A stretch of DNA of 64,000 bases from Syngnathus acus. Lineage: Eukaryota; Chordata; Actinopteri; Syngnathiformes; Syngnathidae. The DNA lies in the NCBI RefSeq assembly GCF_901709675.1, contig NC_051103.1, positions 7,797,501 through 7,861,500 on the forward strand, in the 5' to 3' direction. This document shows, piece after piece, positions 48,147 through 60,500 of this stretch. The notes beneath the pieces are model-generated. The model was not told the origin of the DNA, did not search any database, and worked only from the letters and a program-made list of their open reading frames with translations. The first letter of the stretch is position 1. Every line of letters begins with the position of its first letter. The position numbers and the translations under genes are program-made.

Positions 48147-51100
48147 CTTGACAATGACAAAAATGTGAACAATGGTGTGTGAACACTTCCTGGTGACAGA
48201 GAGCAGATGGTTGTCACTCCTACTCACAAATTATTATTGGTATGAAAGTAGGTGTGATATGACATAACATATAAATGATGAAAGAGGTCAGCAATGCTAT
48301 TATTATTATTATTGCGATAATTAGTTTAATGAAAGAAGTTAACTTTTATTTGTGGGTTGCTGCAGCTACATTGACCTTTATATTCAGTTTGAGCTTCGGA
48401 CATGATCTTAATATCAATGTTCCAATTCTCTTTCCATAATGGCAACAAAATGGAAACAGCCAAGGGTGCCAAACTCAAATGTATTACTTTGGAGGAAAGT
48501 ATAACTGAAAAACTCATTGTTATGGTCGTGCATACAGATTATTTTTGTCATCAAATCCATCCAAGAATTTGTGACTAAGCTTGTATTGATCTGACTATTG
48601 GGAAATTAAATGATGACACGGTAGCATCATCAACCTGGAGGATAGCTCAACAGGCTTGAGGGGGATCTGGCAAGCAAAGGTAATCTTGGCGAGTCAGAGA
48701 TATCCTTTGGGTCTAAATAAACAATCTAATGAAGGTTATGTCACCATTTTCTCGCTAGCTAACAAGCAAATGCAAATTTTCAGTATAGTCCTCAAGATGA
48801 TGCAAAAAAATAATAACCCCAATCCAAAACTTGATATGAGGAAGGTTCATCGCCTTATCACATGGAGAGTATCCAATAATTGATTTCCAAAAAATTAATG
48901 AGACGTGACTGTCGTGACAATTTAGTTCCAAAGTGACATGCTCCGAGCTTTTCTGTAAGGCACTCATTTGAAAAATGAAATAGCTCTTTACATATAGGAC
49001 AATGACCTGATTTATAGAGCCCATTTTGCCAAGACAATAAAGCCACTGCATCAGAATCTCTCTCTCTCTCTCTATATAAATCAGGCTTGGTCCAAGTCTC
49101 CACAATGTTCTCTCTGCCTGCACTATTCATTTGCGCTCCCCATTAGTAATCCAATTGAGCACACGGGCTCCTACCATTGACATTAGATGATCATTTCTTA
49201 ATCATATTAAGTCTTTCAAGTCAAGCTATTGTTTGTTTGAAATTGTCCAGAAACATGGGCTCGGAGGACAAAAGGAATGACACTCTGGGCTCAAATCTGA
49301 TGAAGGAGAAATCAACAGTTAACTGGGTTACTTTCTACGTAAGCATCCAATTGCTGCAGGCATTTCTCAGCAATCATGAGATGTTTTCCTAGAGTGACAA
49401 TGCTTTGGCGTGATGGGGGGCGGGGGGGGACAACACGATAAGTCAATCTATATTCTTATAGTATTTTATTTTGATGCATTAATTTATTATTTTATATTTT
49501 ATTATTTATTTTTTAAACGATTGCTCTATTTTTATTTATTTCAGTATTTTATATTTATTTCTATATTGTTACGCATAGTATTTTGATTGAAGGGATTAAA
49601 AAAAACAAGTTGACAAATTGATCACCAAGTAGGGCTGAAGCTCTCTACCAACTGAGATAAAAATCTATGCTGGTAACTGCTGCTAAAGATAAGGAAGGAC
49701 CTCATTTCCTAGCCCTTTCTTTCTCACAAAGCTGCCAGAGGCATCTATTTATTTCCCTCCATTCTTCTATTAGTCGGGTTTGCTTGCTTTTTTGTTTTTT
49801 CTCTCTCTCTCTCTCAACCACACACTGAAAGAACCATTTTCCAGTGTGTAAAAGCTCATGCATGCTGCAACGGCATCACAATCCTGGCATCATGGCTAAC
49901 AAAATCAAAGCTTTAGTGCTCAAATGATAGTATTAAACGATCGCGAAGGAATTCACCATCTGGCTATCACACTTTCCATGGCTAGATAAGCACACATTTT
50001 AGTTTAGCTGCTGCTGTCATTTTATTAGACATTATAGGATATCATTTTATTTATTATTATATCTATTGTGTATTTTGCCACTTAGCTCGCAACATTTTGC
50101 AAGTAGCTTGCCTAGCGCTGATCAAAGGTATCCTTAAAGCAAATGGACTGTTTTAGTTGTTGCAGGCTTTTTACAGCCAAGCCATGTCGAGCTCTGCGTC
50201 TTTTCTTTCCTCTTCTTTGCCATGGCCACCGGCACAAATAAAGCCCAGCCCAGCCCAGCCATGTTTTCTTTTGTGAAAAGCCCACCTTCTTTGTGGCCTC
50301 TCTCCAACACAAGCCGTATTATTATCTTCCCAAGCCACCCAAAATGCAATCTTGCCTTCTGTCACTTTGTTACATCAGACACTTCAAGTGAATGCTCAAA
50401 AAACAACCTCTTCACTCTGTCTGACAAACTTAGGAAAGTTGAATTAGGCTTGACATATTGCATTGTATACAATTTAATATTAATGATAGTCTTTACAGTA
50501 AACATATAGTTGACTAGAAACAGGGTTCCCTTTTTTTTTTTCTTCCCCTGGCTGTACTCCCAGAAAACTATTGATTTGAGATGCCCTGTCGACTGCTGAG
50601 ATTTTAGTGTGCGTCTGTTTTGCTCTCCAGGGATCAGATTAGACAAGAGAGGGGAAGATCTTAACGCATGACGGTCTGCGTGACAGTGCATTTTGGATTT
50701 GAGGACTTCTCCATCTTTGATTTATCAATTGCAACACTTCTTCCCACTTTTTAAGGTTGACAAGAAGCAACACTAGATGGCGGTGTTTATTTCTGGAAGG
50801 GAGCATCATGCACACAAAGCTGTAAAAATTCACATATTGATGTTTCAGAGCAATAAAGCTCCCATGCCTCATTAAATAAAAGCATACATTCTGTTAATAT
50901 TTGAGTTTGAAGGCATATTGTATCTCACAGATTGTTTTTTTCCATTCCTGCCTGTTGGACACACAAACAGCTTTTTTTTTTTACTTCCACAAAAACAAAT
51001 ATATCTTTCATGCCCATGGCAAACCCAGAAGACCAACAATGTTGGTGAGTCAGACTGAAAATATTCTGTACTTTTGACTTCACTTTAATTTGCACGCTTC

Positions 51101-52201
51101 CTTTAACTTCTAACGACTATTTCGGATTTAGAAGCTGGCATCCTATTAGCAGCATAAAACGCAACGTATTGACTTCTCTGTGTTGGAAGGCCGATCAAAG
51201 TGGACGGAATGGCGAGCGTGGCGCACAGTAATGTGATTCTGATGTGAGTGTTTGTGTATGACAGGTGAGTTGACATGGGTCCTGGGGAGACCTCATTACA
51301 CTCTACCTCCATCCATCCCTGTGTGAGACAGGGACCCTCGCCTCTTTGTAATGTCCTTGACACACACACCTGTCACTGCTGCCACTGAACACCCATACAG
51401 AGCTCTTTGAGAGATTGTACAATAAATGAATCAATGAAAGAGAAAAAAAAAAGCCGCATCCGTCACACTCTTCTCCCCTGGGTATGGTTGGACTTGGCAA
51501 AAAGGAAATTGAGACTGAAATGCAAAAGTGTTACTACTTCAAATAAAGGATAGATCTGTTCTTTTATTTTGGTTTTAGGCTAAATTGCGTGGCCCCCTCT
51601 CTAGCTCCGCCACTGCATCACAACTGTTCATCCCCTTTTGCAGTCAAACTCATCCTCCCCATCTCCAAGACCTTCCAGATGAGTTATATTGCTGCAAAAA
51701 AAATCCTCAAACTGCTCTACAAACAACAAAATAGACAGTGATGAACAACACTGTTATTTATCATTTTATTTGCCTGCCAAACAAAGCGATAAAGATGTTT
51801 ATTTTTTTTTTTACAGCAATGTGTTGACTTTTTGGGGGGTAAATTCAAGATACTGCGACATTTTCACAATAGTGACTGTGTTCGTGTCTATGACATAAAT
51901 CACAATCAATTCCTCAACAATGTAAGAATAATGCTAAAGGATCAATGAATAATACAATACTAAGAAAAATAATTTCAGGTTTAGACAATTGATCACGTAC
52001 TGAATTACAGGATCATCTAAAAGTGGTGTAACAAGTATGTATTCAAATGGTGAGATTTTACAAGTGATACGTTATGAGCCTTGAAATTCTAATCGTGTTG
52101 TAAAATTTGGGAGGCGGCCATGATAAAAATCAAGCAGCTTACAAGCAAGCATGTCAGGTATGGGGGACAGGGAGAGAAACCCAGTCAGAGCCGCGGGCAG
52201 C

Positions 52202-52228
52202 CAGGCAGGCAGGCAGGCAGGCAGGCAG
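52202..52228. repeat. (GGCA)n microsatellite
   Basis: About six uninterrupted AGGC units. Confidence 0.9.
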
Positions 52229-54175
52229 TTATCATGACAACAGTGACGCGACCACATATTTCACCTTTGCCATGTATGCTCTGGTGACTGACGTGGGTGC
52301 GCCATCTCATTCGGCTATGTCTGGCCTCGCATCAGATTCGCTTATGTGGGTGTCACCTCATTCAGAAATGAAGCGCCGTTCTCGTGCCCTCGCCGGATGG
52401 TTTATCAGCAGCCGTGCTGAGCTGAGCTATATGTATGAGTAATACATTTTAGAGAGGCAATGCAGCAAAGTGGCTGGAGGGAGCGGGGGTGGTCACGGTG
52501 CTGGTCCAATGAGGCAAAGCTTAAGAGTCTCGTCTTGTTGAACCTCAGGCGGCTGATTATCTAAGTACAGAACCGCAGAGGAGGGAAAAAAACAACAACT
52601 TTAAACTCAACTCTGATGATTCTCGGTGACCGGCTGAGTTCAGAGGTCAGAGGAAGAAAGATTTTACAATTGAGATATTTTTTGGTGTATGCGTCATGGC
52701 GGAAAAGAAACGGTGCAATTTACAAAAGTGAATAACATCACTTGAATATATGAATACATTTAGAAGATTTTCATAAATTGTTCACCACTTCAAAAGTTTT
52801 ATAAAACAAACAAAATAAACCGACCGCAGAGCAAAAGATGAAAATGACTTTCTTGAGCAATATCAATATAACAAAAGGCCCACTTGCCTTTCTTCAAACT
52901 TATTATTTTCCATCTTTCCATAAATGACGAGACGAACCACAAATTGGGACTGTGTCAACAATATTCTAGAGGACAAGGGGAGAGCAAGAGCATGAAAGAG
53001 GGAAGGGAAACAAGCCAATTACAGACACTGATTTACTTCCATGCTGCTTTATAGATGGCTTAGCTTGCTGGTCAGGTTCCAGGTAATTCGGGGGATTGCA
53101 TCCATTGCCATGTACTCCAGTTATCACGGCAATCCCATCTCTGAAAGCCCGCAGTGAGACAGGAATATTAATAAGCAGTCACGGTGCTCAAAGTCACAGC
53201 CTGTAGGATCTAACATGATCCACAGTGACACCTCTTCTCCACTTGGAGCCCAATTTCATGTTTCCTCTTCTGCCGGTGACTGCGTCAAGTTGAAAACAAA
53301 GACGCCCCACAGCAACTTCCTTTTTATATCTCTGGTCTCAGATGTTTGGGGATGAAATGCTTTCAGACATACACTAGCACACTTCTGCCCATTGCGCTTT
53401 TGATTAATGTGCCGTGCAGTATAATCATTCATGTGAGGGAAGGAGGGAGGGAGGGAGGGATTTTTTTGGTCTAATTGTGAGGAGTGACGCTTGAGTGATC
53501 CATTTTGCCTTTCGCTCCCTCACTTTCCAGATATGGAGGTTGCAAAACAAGAGGTGTCCAACCCAACTGGGCTTTCGCAAATCAAAAGACTATTTGTATT
53601 GTTCCATCTTGATCTTCCTCACATTTCCCTCCTTCAATCACAAGCGCAGAACCAAGCGACTATGTGATGTAGAAAACTGGATGGCTAATTCAATCCAAGC
53701 TATTATTCAGGAGGCATTGCCGTGTTATCAGCAGCACCGCCGCAAAGGCATTTGGATGCATTGCCTTCACACGCCCCCCCCCTCCCGACATGAGAAAATT
53801 CCAAGTTGCTCCGGTCTTGGGTTTCTCTGAGTTACTCACTAATGTGATGCAATTGACACAATTATATGTGGCTTTATAGAGGCAGAAAATCCCATTGGCC
53901 GTTGTAATTTAGAATTTGTTGAGCTGCATTAACGGTTCCGCACAATGAAACAGCACACAGTTTTAGTCAGCCAGCCAGGCAGGTGAAAAGCCCAGCCACA
54001 AACGACATGCTCCTGGGGTTACAAGCCTGATGGCGCCCAAAGATGACTAGACCCCTGTTCACATAGTCACATTACTAATTCATTCATACTAGTTCCCTTT
54101 ACACTTTTTATTTGACTGAGTTCAAACAATCAAACAAATAAAAGATAAAATTAAATAAGACATAATTGATGAGAA

Positions 54176-54192
54176 CCCCCCCCCCCCCCCCC
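54176..54192. repeat. C17 homopolymer
   Basis: Seventeen consecutive C. Long C tracts are rare and are prone to assembly length errors. Confidence 0.9.
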
Positions 54193-55835
54193 ACAAATTG
54201 AGACTTTTTCTTGTGACATCTATACAACAGGCTTTGCTCATGGATGTAATCAATGTAATTTCTCAGTTGCTGAAATAATCCCTGAAGCGTATAATAACAT
54301 GCTGACATGAAAGCTGACTTGCCATGATATGGATGCGGATGACCACAGCTCACTCTTATGCTGTCCCTTTTGCTTTGCAGGGGACTACAATGTCAAATAG
54401 TAATCACTCAGCTGTGTTGTTATTGCTCAAGTTCCATCAAGCGGAAATACAACAATGTGGACAGAGTATCACAGTACCATAATGAAAGTCCTGGCTCAAA
54501 GGGAAAACAGAGTCAGCGTGAAGACATCAACCCTACTAAACTGCAGAATTTCACCAGTAATCCTATTTCCAGTTTAATTGAATCTATAGTTAGAGTTGTT
54601 GAGCCCCAGTGCAGACCCCACACAGAAGGGTGGCTCGCTCGCTCGCTCGCTCGCACAGTAGATCAAGCAGGGCGCTCCATTTAGCATTTAACAGAGATCG
54701 TCTGCAGTGGCTTGATAACTGGATAAATCCTTTGAATCTATTTTCATGAATCTCTGATCCTCTTGCTGGGGATTCCGGTTAAGTACAAGCCACACAAACA
54801 TGTGCACTTCTTGCTACAGTCACCAGATTGGTGTAATCCTGGGATTGATGTGTTGGTGCTGTCCAGGGCTAAAGGGAATACGAGCAAAAAAAATGATGTT
54901 TGGAAGTAGCTGGTCAAATATTCAATAAGAGGATCAAAATGATTCATATGAAAAACACTATGGATGTATACACATTCACATTCAATACAACTATTAAAAA
55001 AGGAGGTGATGGGACGATACACTGGTTCGGAAACGTCTCCACAAAAGGCAGATTTTTGTCATCCACTTTTCATGAACAAGATCAAATTTAAAACTGCATG
55101 AGCAAATTTGTTTGAGATATTTTAAAGAAGGCAAATTAAAATAATCCTTTCACAGAAAAGTGCTGGCTCAAATTTAAAAATGAAAATGAAATCCTCATTG
55201 CTATTCAAAATGGGAAAACATCCACTTCAATGTTATTTGAAAAATTACAAACCATTTAGTACTCTAGAGGCTGTCTAGAAAGTCATAACTACCCGCTGAG
55301 GGATGACTTTCTTTTTTTTGCAACTGTGAAACATACAAGTGATCAGATGAGTCACACAAAGACCCTTAGCAGCTTTATCAGAGTGGAAAAGCAACAAAAA
55401 CAGCCTCTCGTCAATTTAAGTGTGTCTCTAGGGCTGCTGTACTTGTTTTTGAGCCATTGTAACCTAAAGCAAAGCTTACAGAAAAGTGCATCACATGCAG
55501 TAGCGGTCCCCAAGAAATATACTTTTCTTCTCAGACAATGTCAAAAGCCATCTTGAGAATTTCTACCCAGCAAAAAAAATCAAGCCCTGTGGCTGCACTG
55601 GGCAGAAAGAAATACTAAAACCACCATTTTTGACATCTTCAAACAAAATGAGAACCATTTTATTTGTATGCAAGCCATTTGGTCATTCCATGCTAGTCTG
55701 TAGCTATCTTCTGGTAAAGTGATGGTACCGCCCACAAAGCTGTGCTTTGACAAAAGTGAGGTCAAACTGAGGTCAGTGAGGACTGGATGAGGATGCACAT
55801 TTGTGTCTGACCCTCCTACTGCAACCCCGCCACCA

Positions 55836-55852
55836 GGGGGGGGGGGGGGGGG
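55836..55852. repeat. G17 homopolymer
   Basis: Seventeen consecutive G, potentially able to form a quadruplex. Its length may be unreliable. Confidence 0.9.
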
Positions 55853-56828
55853 ACGAGTAGTAGGTTGTACGTTTGCTACCTGTGTTCATGCATATTGGTT
55901 TATTGGCTCCACAGTGGGGGATACAAAAACACACTAATGGATGCCGACAAAAGCGCTTATCGGAGCAGGCTGTCAAACAGTAGCGGCTGACGACGGGAAA
56001 GCACTTGCTGGTCACTTTTAGTTGCTGGCATACACAGTGTATAAATATAGAGAGGGCTCTCAAAATACTGAAAATATATCAATTATAAATGGAAAGGGAC
56101 GTGGAAGGCGCTTTAAGTGAGCATTATATGAAATATTTGTTATGTGTGAGATTTATTTTGTCAGTGCATTATGTACTATTAGCGGCACCCTAAAAATGAC
56201 AGAATATGAAGATATGAAGAAAGGTTGTGAATTGCAGCTCATGCACAAAGTAATACTGAGGAAAAACAAAGGTGTGAAAGACAGATTTTCTGCTTTAAGC
56301 TCCGAAGGTGGTGGGCGTCTTGTTTATGCCTTTCCCCTCGGGTCTTTGCAGAAGACGAGGCGCCATCTCTTGCTTTTATTTAGAATGGATCTTTTCTCTG
56401 TAGTATTTGGATCATAGATGGCTGCAGAGGACCATTTTTTCCCCCCATCTTCCTCCTCCCCAGGCTTATGCTGAAAAAGTCAACTCTCCAAAATGTCCTC
56501 ATTATCTCTAGCTGACTGCGTTCGGACGGTGCCCAGCGCTGAGAGCCACCTGACCTTACTGGTGAAGGAGTTTGAAGGCGGGACTTGACATCAAGACATG
56601 AGAACATAAGTAAAGATTTTCCAAGGTTTATCTGGGTAAAGAATCATGGAAAGGATACAATTGGCTCCCTTTTATTTGCTCACTTTGACATGCAGCAAAA
56701 GTGCTCTGAAATTGTACACATCCAAAATCACAGCTGACGCCCTGAGATGGATGCCAAGAATTCATATAGGCTACAAACAACCCTTCAAACAGTTACACAA
56801 TTGGCCTATGATCAATTCAGGGCATGGG

Positions 56829-56873
56829 TGTCAAAGTCAAGGCCCGGGGGCCATATACGGCCCGCCACATCAT
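56829..56873. repeat. Fragment of a dispersed repeat (GGCCCGGGGGCC type)
   Basis: The sequence GTCAAAGTCAAGGCCCGGGG followed by CCATATACGGCCCGCCAC resembles the end of transposon-derived repeats common in vertebrates. It abuts the poly(A) end of the LINE fragment. The family is assigned from memory only. Confidence 0.4.
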
Positions 56874-56896
56874 TTGTAGCCTATACTGGAAATAAC

Positions 56897-57208
56897 TTTT
56901 TTTTTTTTTTTTTTTAAACGTTTATTTCGAACATTAAAGAAATACAAAAAAAAAAATAAAAATACAGAAAAATGATAACTCCATAGTACAATAGAATATA
57001 AAAGAAAAAAAGATATTGCATTATAATTTTCCTTTATCGTAAAATCATATTTGTTCAAAAAGGGAGTAGAAGGAAGCCTAAGCTTATCGGACTCTACCCC
57101 ATGTAACTACATGTTTCTATTTAATTCTGTCAAGAAATTGTCCATTGTCAATATATTAAAGAAAAAAAAAAACCATATATACATTTTATACATATATATA
57201 TTTATATA

Positions 57209-57242
<34 letters not shown>

Positions 57243-57510
57243 CTATATATTTTCTCATTAAAATACAAAAGCAACTTAAACAACTTCACAGCATGTTACG
57301 GTATCCCGTCAATATTTTGTCCTTATACATTTTTTTAAACTTAGGTAAGGTACTACAGTTCTTTAATTCGTCACTGCTGGTGTTCCATAGTTCCACACCT
57401 CTAACATAAGGCATAATGGCCCACCGAAGGAAACGTGAGTGTGACAGCCCTGATTTCGAGTCTTGTAGGAGGAAGACATGTTTCCTGGCTGATATCAACA
57501 AACTACAATA
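56897..57510 (-). mobile_element. 5'-truncated LINE (non-LTR retrotransposon) fragment
   Basis: On the minus strand an ORF at 57501-57286 ends with PYVRGVELWNTSSDELKNCS, then LPKFKKMYKDKILTGYR. This is the usual C-terminal end of teleost LINE reverse-transcriptase proteins (GxxLWNxL...LKxCxSLxxFKK). It is followed by an AT microsatellite, an AATAAA (56926-56921) and a 19-base A tail (56915-56897). The rest of the element is missing, as is usual for target-primed insertions cut short at the 5' end. Confidence 0.65.
57178..57245. repeat. (TA)n microsatellite inside the LINE 3' region
   Basis: Long TA/TATATACA alternation between the ORF end and the poly(A) tail of the LINE fragment. Confidence 0.85.
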
Positions 57511-57514
57511 GTTT

Positions 57515-60500
57515 GGGCTCTTGTTCTTTTTAAAGAAGTAGCTTGCTTGAAGACTTCATTTCCATTTTAGCACATTGCACAACATTGAGTTTTCTCAGTG
57601 GGCCACTCTGACATGAGTAATCTCACACTCTAGATGGGATGCAATCTATTCTCTCCAAGGGCTCTTTGTATAATACCTCTAATTGGAGAGAGACCGGAAG
57701 GGGAATTCTCTCAGTGGACTCTCCTTCCAGCTTTTATCTCCATCGGCCCCTCCCTCCCTCCCTCTCTCGTTCTCTCTATCAATTACGGGATTAGAAAGTG
57801 CACTAGCAGGAGGAACTGGGAAAGGTGGCCCCACATGCCGTGTCACGACCAATCTCGGGCTAATGGTGATCGTAACATAGTCTCCAAGAGAGCGTTGTGG
57901 GTTGTTACCAAGTTGACCATTAGCTGATTAAAGCAGTAGAACAGGAAAGCAAATTTGGACAAACTTACTATTTGCATTATTTATTTTTTACGAGTCTACC
58001 TCATGACTATTATTTATTCAGAAAGGAAAAGAAAGTACTGCATAGTGCAAAAAAAAGTAGCTCGTAACATGGAAACATCTCCTTTGGGAAAACTGTACAT
58101 GCAGCTAAAGTGCAGGTTTTTTTTTTTTTTTTTACACTGAACAGTCCCGCCTGTTTGGCCAAAATATGCTTGACATTAAACTTCAACAAAAGCTTCATTG
58201 AGTATTTCCAAAACCTAATCAGCCCACGAGCCAAGGTGAACCCAGATGGTTCGCGCCTATGCATATATATATAAAGCAAAAGAATGGCCGCTTCATTCAA
58301 AGGAAGGATTCAGCCAAGAAATGCTGCCAAACTTTTCCATCTGTTCCAATTTGAGGGTGGAGAAAGTAAAGTATTAAGCTAGTTTTAGCAACACCATACC
58401 AATCCACTTGAGAAATCCAGTGTTCTTGAAACCTCAATGTTAAATTCTAAATCTGCTTTGTTGCCAGAATTTCCCTGCTGGTTGTAACTGTAATCATGCA
58501 AATTGTACATTTGTGGATATCCAGTAAAAGTCACGACAGACTCCCTAAAACTTCAGTCATGTGTGAACATTCTGGCTCATTGCTCATTATGTTGTTTTGC
58601 CAAATTCTCCAAGCCGGAATTTCTCACACATCTGACAAAATAGCATTTGCGTAAAGTGACTGTGAGCCGAAATCACAGCAAATCAAGCTTCTTTTGAAGA
58701 GGGTAAGCCTGCTTGTTAACCAGCCAGCGACATGGCACTTTGGAATTGATTCAACTACGAATGCCTTTGAGGAGAGACATCCGAAATTCCAGCCGCACCC
58801 AAGCACAAGAAAATATGGATTTAAATAATTCTATGCATGACTAGCATCCCATCATACAAATCCATGACTGTACATTTAAAGTGTGTGTGTGTGCGTTTGT
58901 TAGGACATGCAAGCAAGATCCTTGCATGAAATGTCTGTTTTCATTTCATCTGCCCGTGTTTATTTACGCCGCATGTTGCCCGCGGTGGGTTGTTAGCTCA
59001 GATTGTTGATTGCCCTCAGAGAGCCAGTTGCACCATTGCATTTCTTGCTAACTCATCAAGCACTGAGTGGCTTTTCCATTGAATTCTTCTAAATTATGCT
59101 GGCTTTCATGGGCTGGCACCGAGGATCCCTGATGTTAAACAGATCCTCGTCTCAGCACAAGTTCCAATGTGATGTCTATAAAATGTATTTCCTTGCTCAG
59201 CGCAATCTTTTACTATACTGTTTGAGAAAGAGGAAAAAAAATCCAGATAAAAGAAAATCCGTCTAAACACCAAATAGGACCGATTTCGCAGTTGTACGTG
59301 CAAAATGTACTAAAGGTTAGGTTAGTACAAAAAAAATGATGACTTGGTCAGCCAGCTTCTATTTTGGTATTTGGTCATTAGCTAGGATTCATTTACACAC
59401 AACACACCAGTTTACAAAAAAACATATTTTTAACAATCACACTCATCCTTGCCTTTCAGAACATAGACAAAAAAAAGGATCAATTTTGCCTTTTAACCTT
59501 TTTTTTACCTCTTCTGATTTTCTTTAGCAGAACCCGTGAGGGCATGGCTCACATTTAAAAAACAAAACAAAAAAAACTTGCTGTGCACTATTATGATGAT
59601 GAAATAATATGAGTCATCTTGCAAAATCTGTTATTCCAAGCCAAAGTGAAATAAACAAGCCTTGCTTGCCTTTCATGCGACCAAGCTAAATCCCGGATTT
59701 GTCTGCCTTTTTTTTCTTCTTTTTTTCTTGTTACTCTCATTGTAAGGTGTGGGAGACAAAGTCATCCCACGAATAAGCCGCTTTTTGGAAGTAACAAAGC
59801 CATAAAGAGGCGACACAATCTCATCTGTATGGATTTGAGCTCTGGAACCTCAAGTTTCTGGTACAAGAGATTAGAATGAGTACAATATATAAATATTATA
59901 ATAAAATAAACAAATATATAAATAAATATTTCAAAAAATAATAAAATACATGCGGACTGATAATATTCTAACATTAAAAGTGATATTCTAGAAATACTCA
60001 TTCAGCACATGTATCCATCCTTAATGACTAAATATTCATCTGATCTCTCATTTCACAAGCTGACCCTTTGACCTCTGAGGCCAGCATGCAGCACCATACC
60101 ATAACCATAGCTCATGCCGCCATCGCAATGTACAATTTCACAGCTCTTGTGTTCCACCTTTATGTGCAATATGTGTTGCTCTGAACACTGTCGATTTGAT
60201 TGATTGTGTTGCTTTTCTAATGTACTGTCAAAGGGGCACAGGGACACACTCAAGGTGTATTTTTCTTCCAGCTGTACTGAAAGATGTAACAATAAACTCT
60301 TGACTCCACATGACGTCAAACGTGAAATTGCCCCTTCTTTTGAACGCCGCCATCGAATATAACAGTTGTCAAAGTCTCACATTGGACACGTTCAAAATTG
60401 TGACGCCTTTTATCAGGATTTAATTGAATTTGGAAAAACAAACTATGGCCTGCCGCCATCGCCGTCATAAAAAAGCAGTTTAGCAACAAAATCCAAATTT

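Larger units (their letters stand above)
48250..56820. other. Gene-poor stretch, no gene recognised
   Basis: Contents are simple repeats: TC run near 49061, (GGCA)n at 52202-52228, GGGA run near 53446, C17 at 54176-54192, CGCT units near 54637, G17 at 55836-55852. There is also a CTCF-like motif at 50767-50785 and many balanced non-repetitive blocks. It may be intergenic or intronic. No exon is supported. Confidence 0.45.

Noticed and set aside
49625-49665. Minus strand TCTCAGTTGGTAGAGAGCTT resembles a tRNA D-arm
   Set aside because: No matching acceptor stem, anticodon arm or T-loop follows. At best it is a decayed tRNA-like fragment.
55831-55852. CCACCAGGGGG as a CTCF site
   Set aside because: The match is created by the G17 run and lacks the conserved C of the core.
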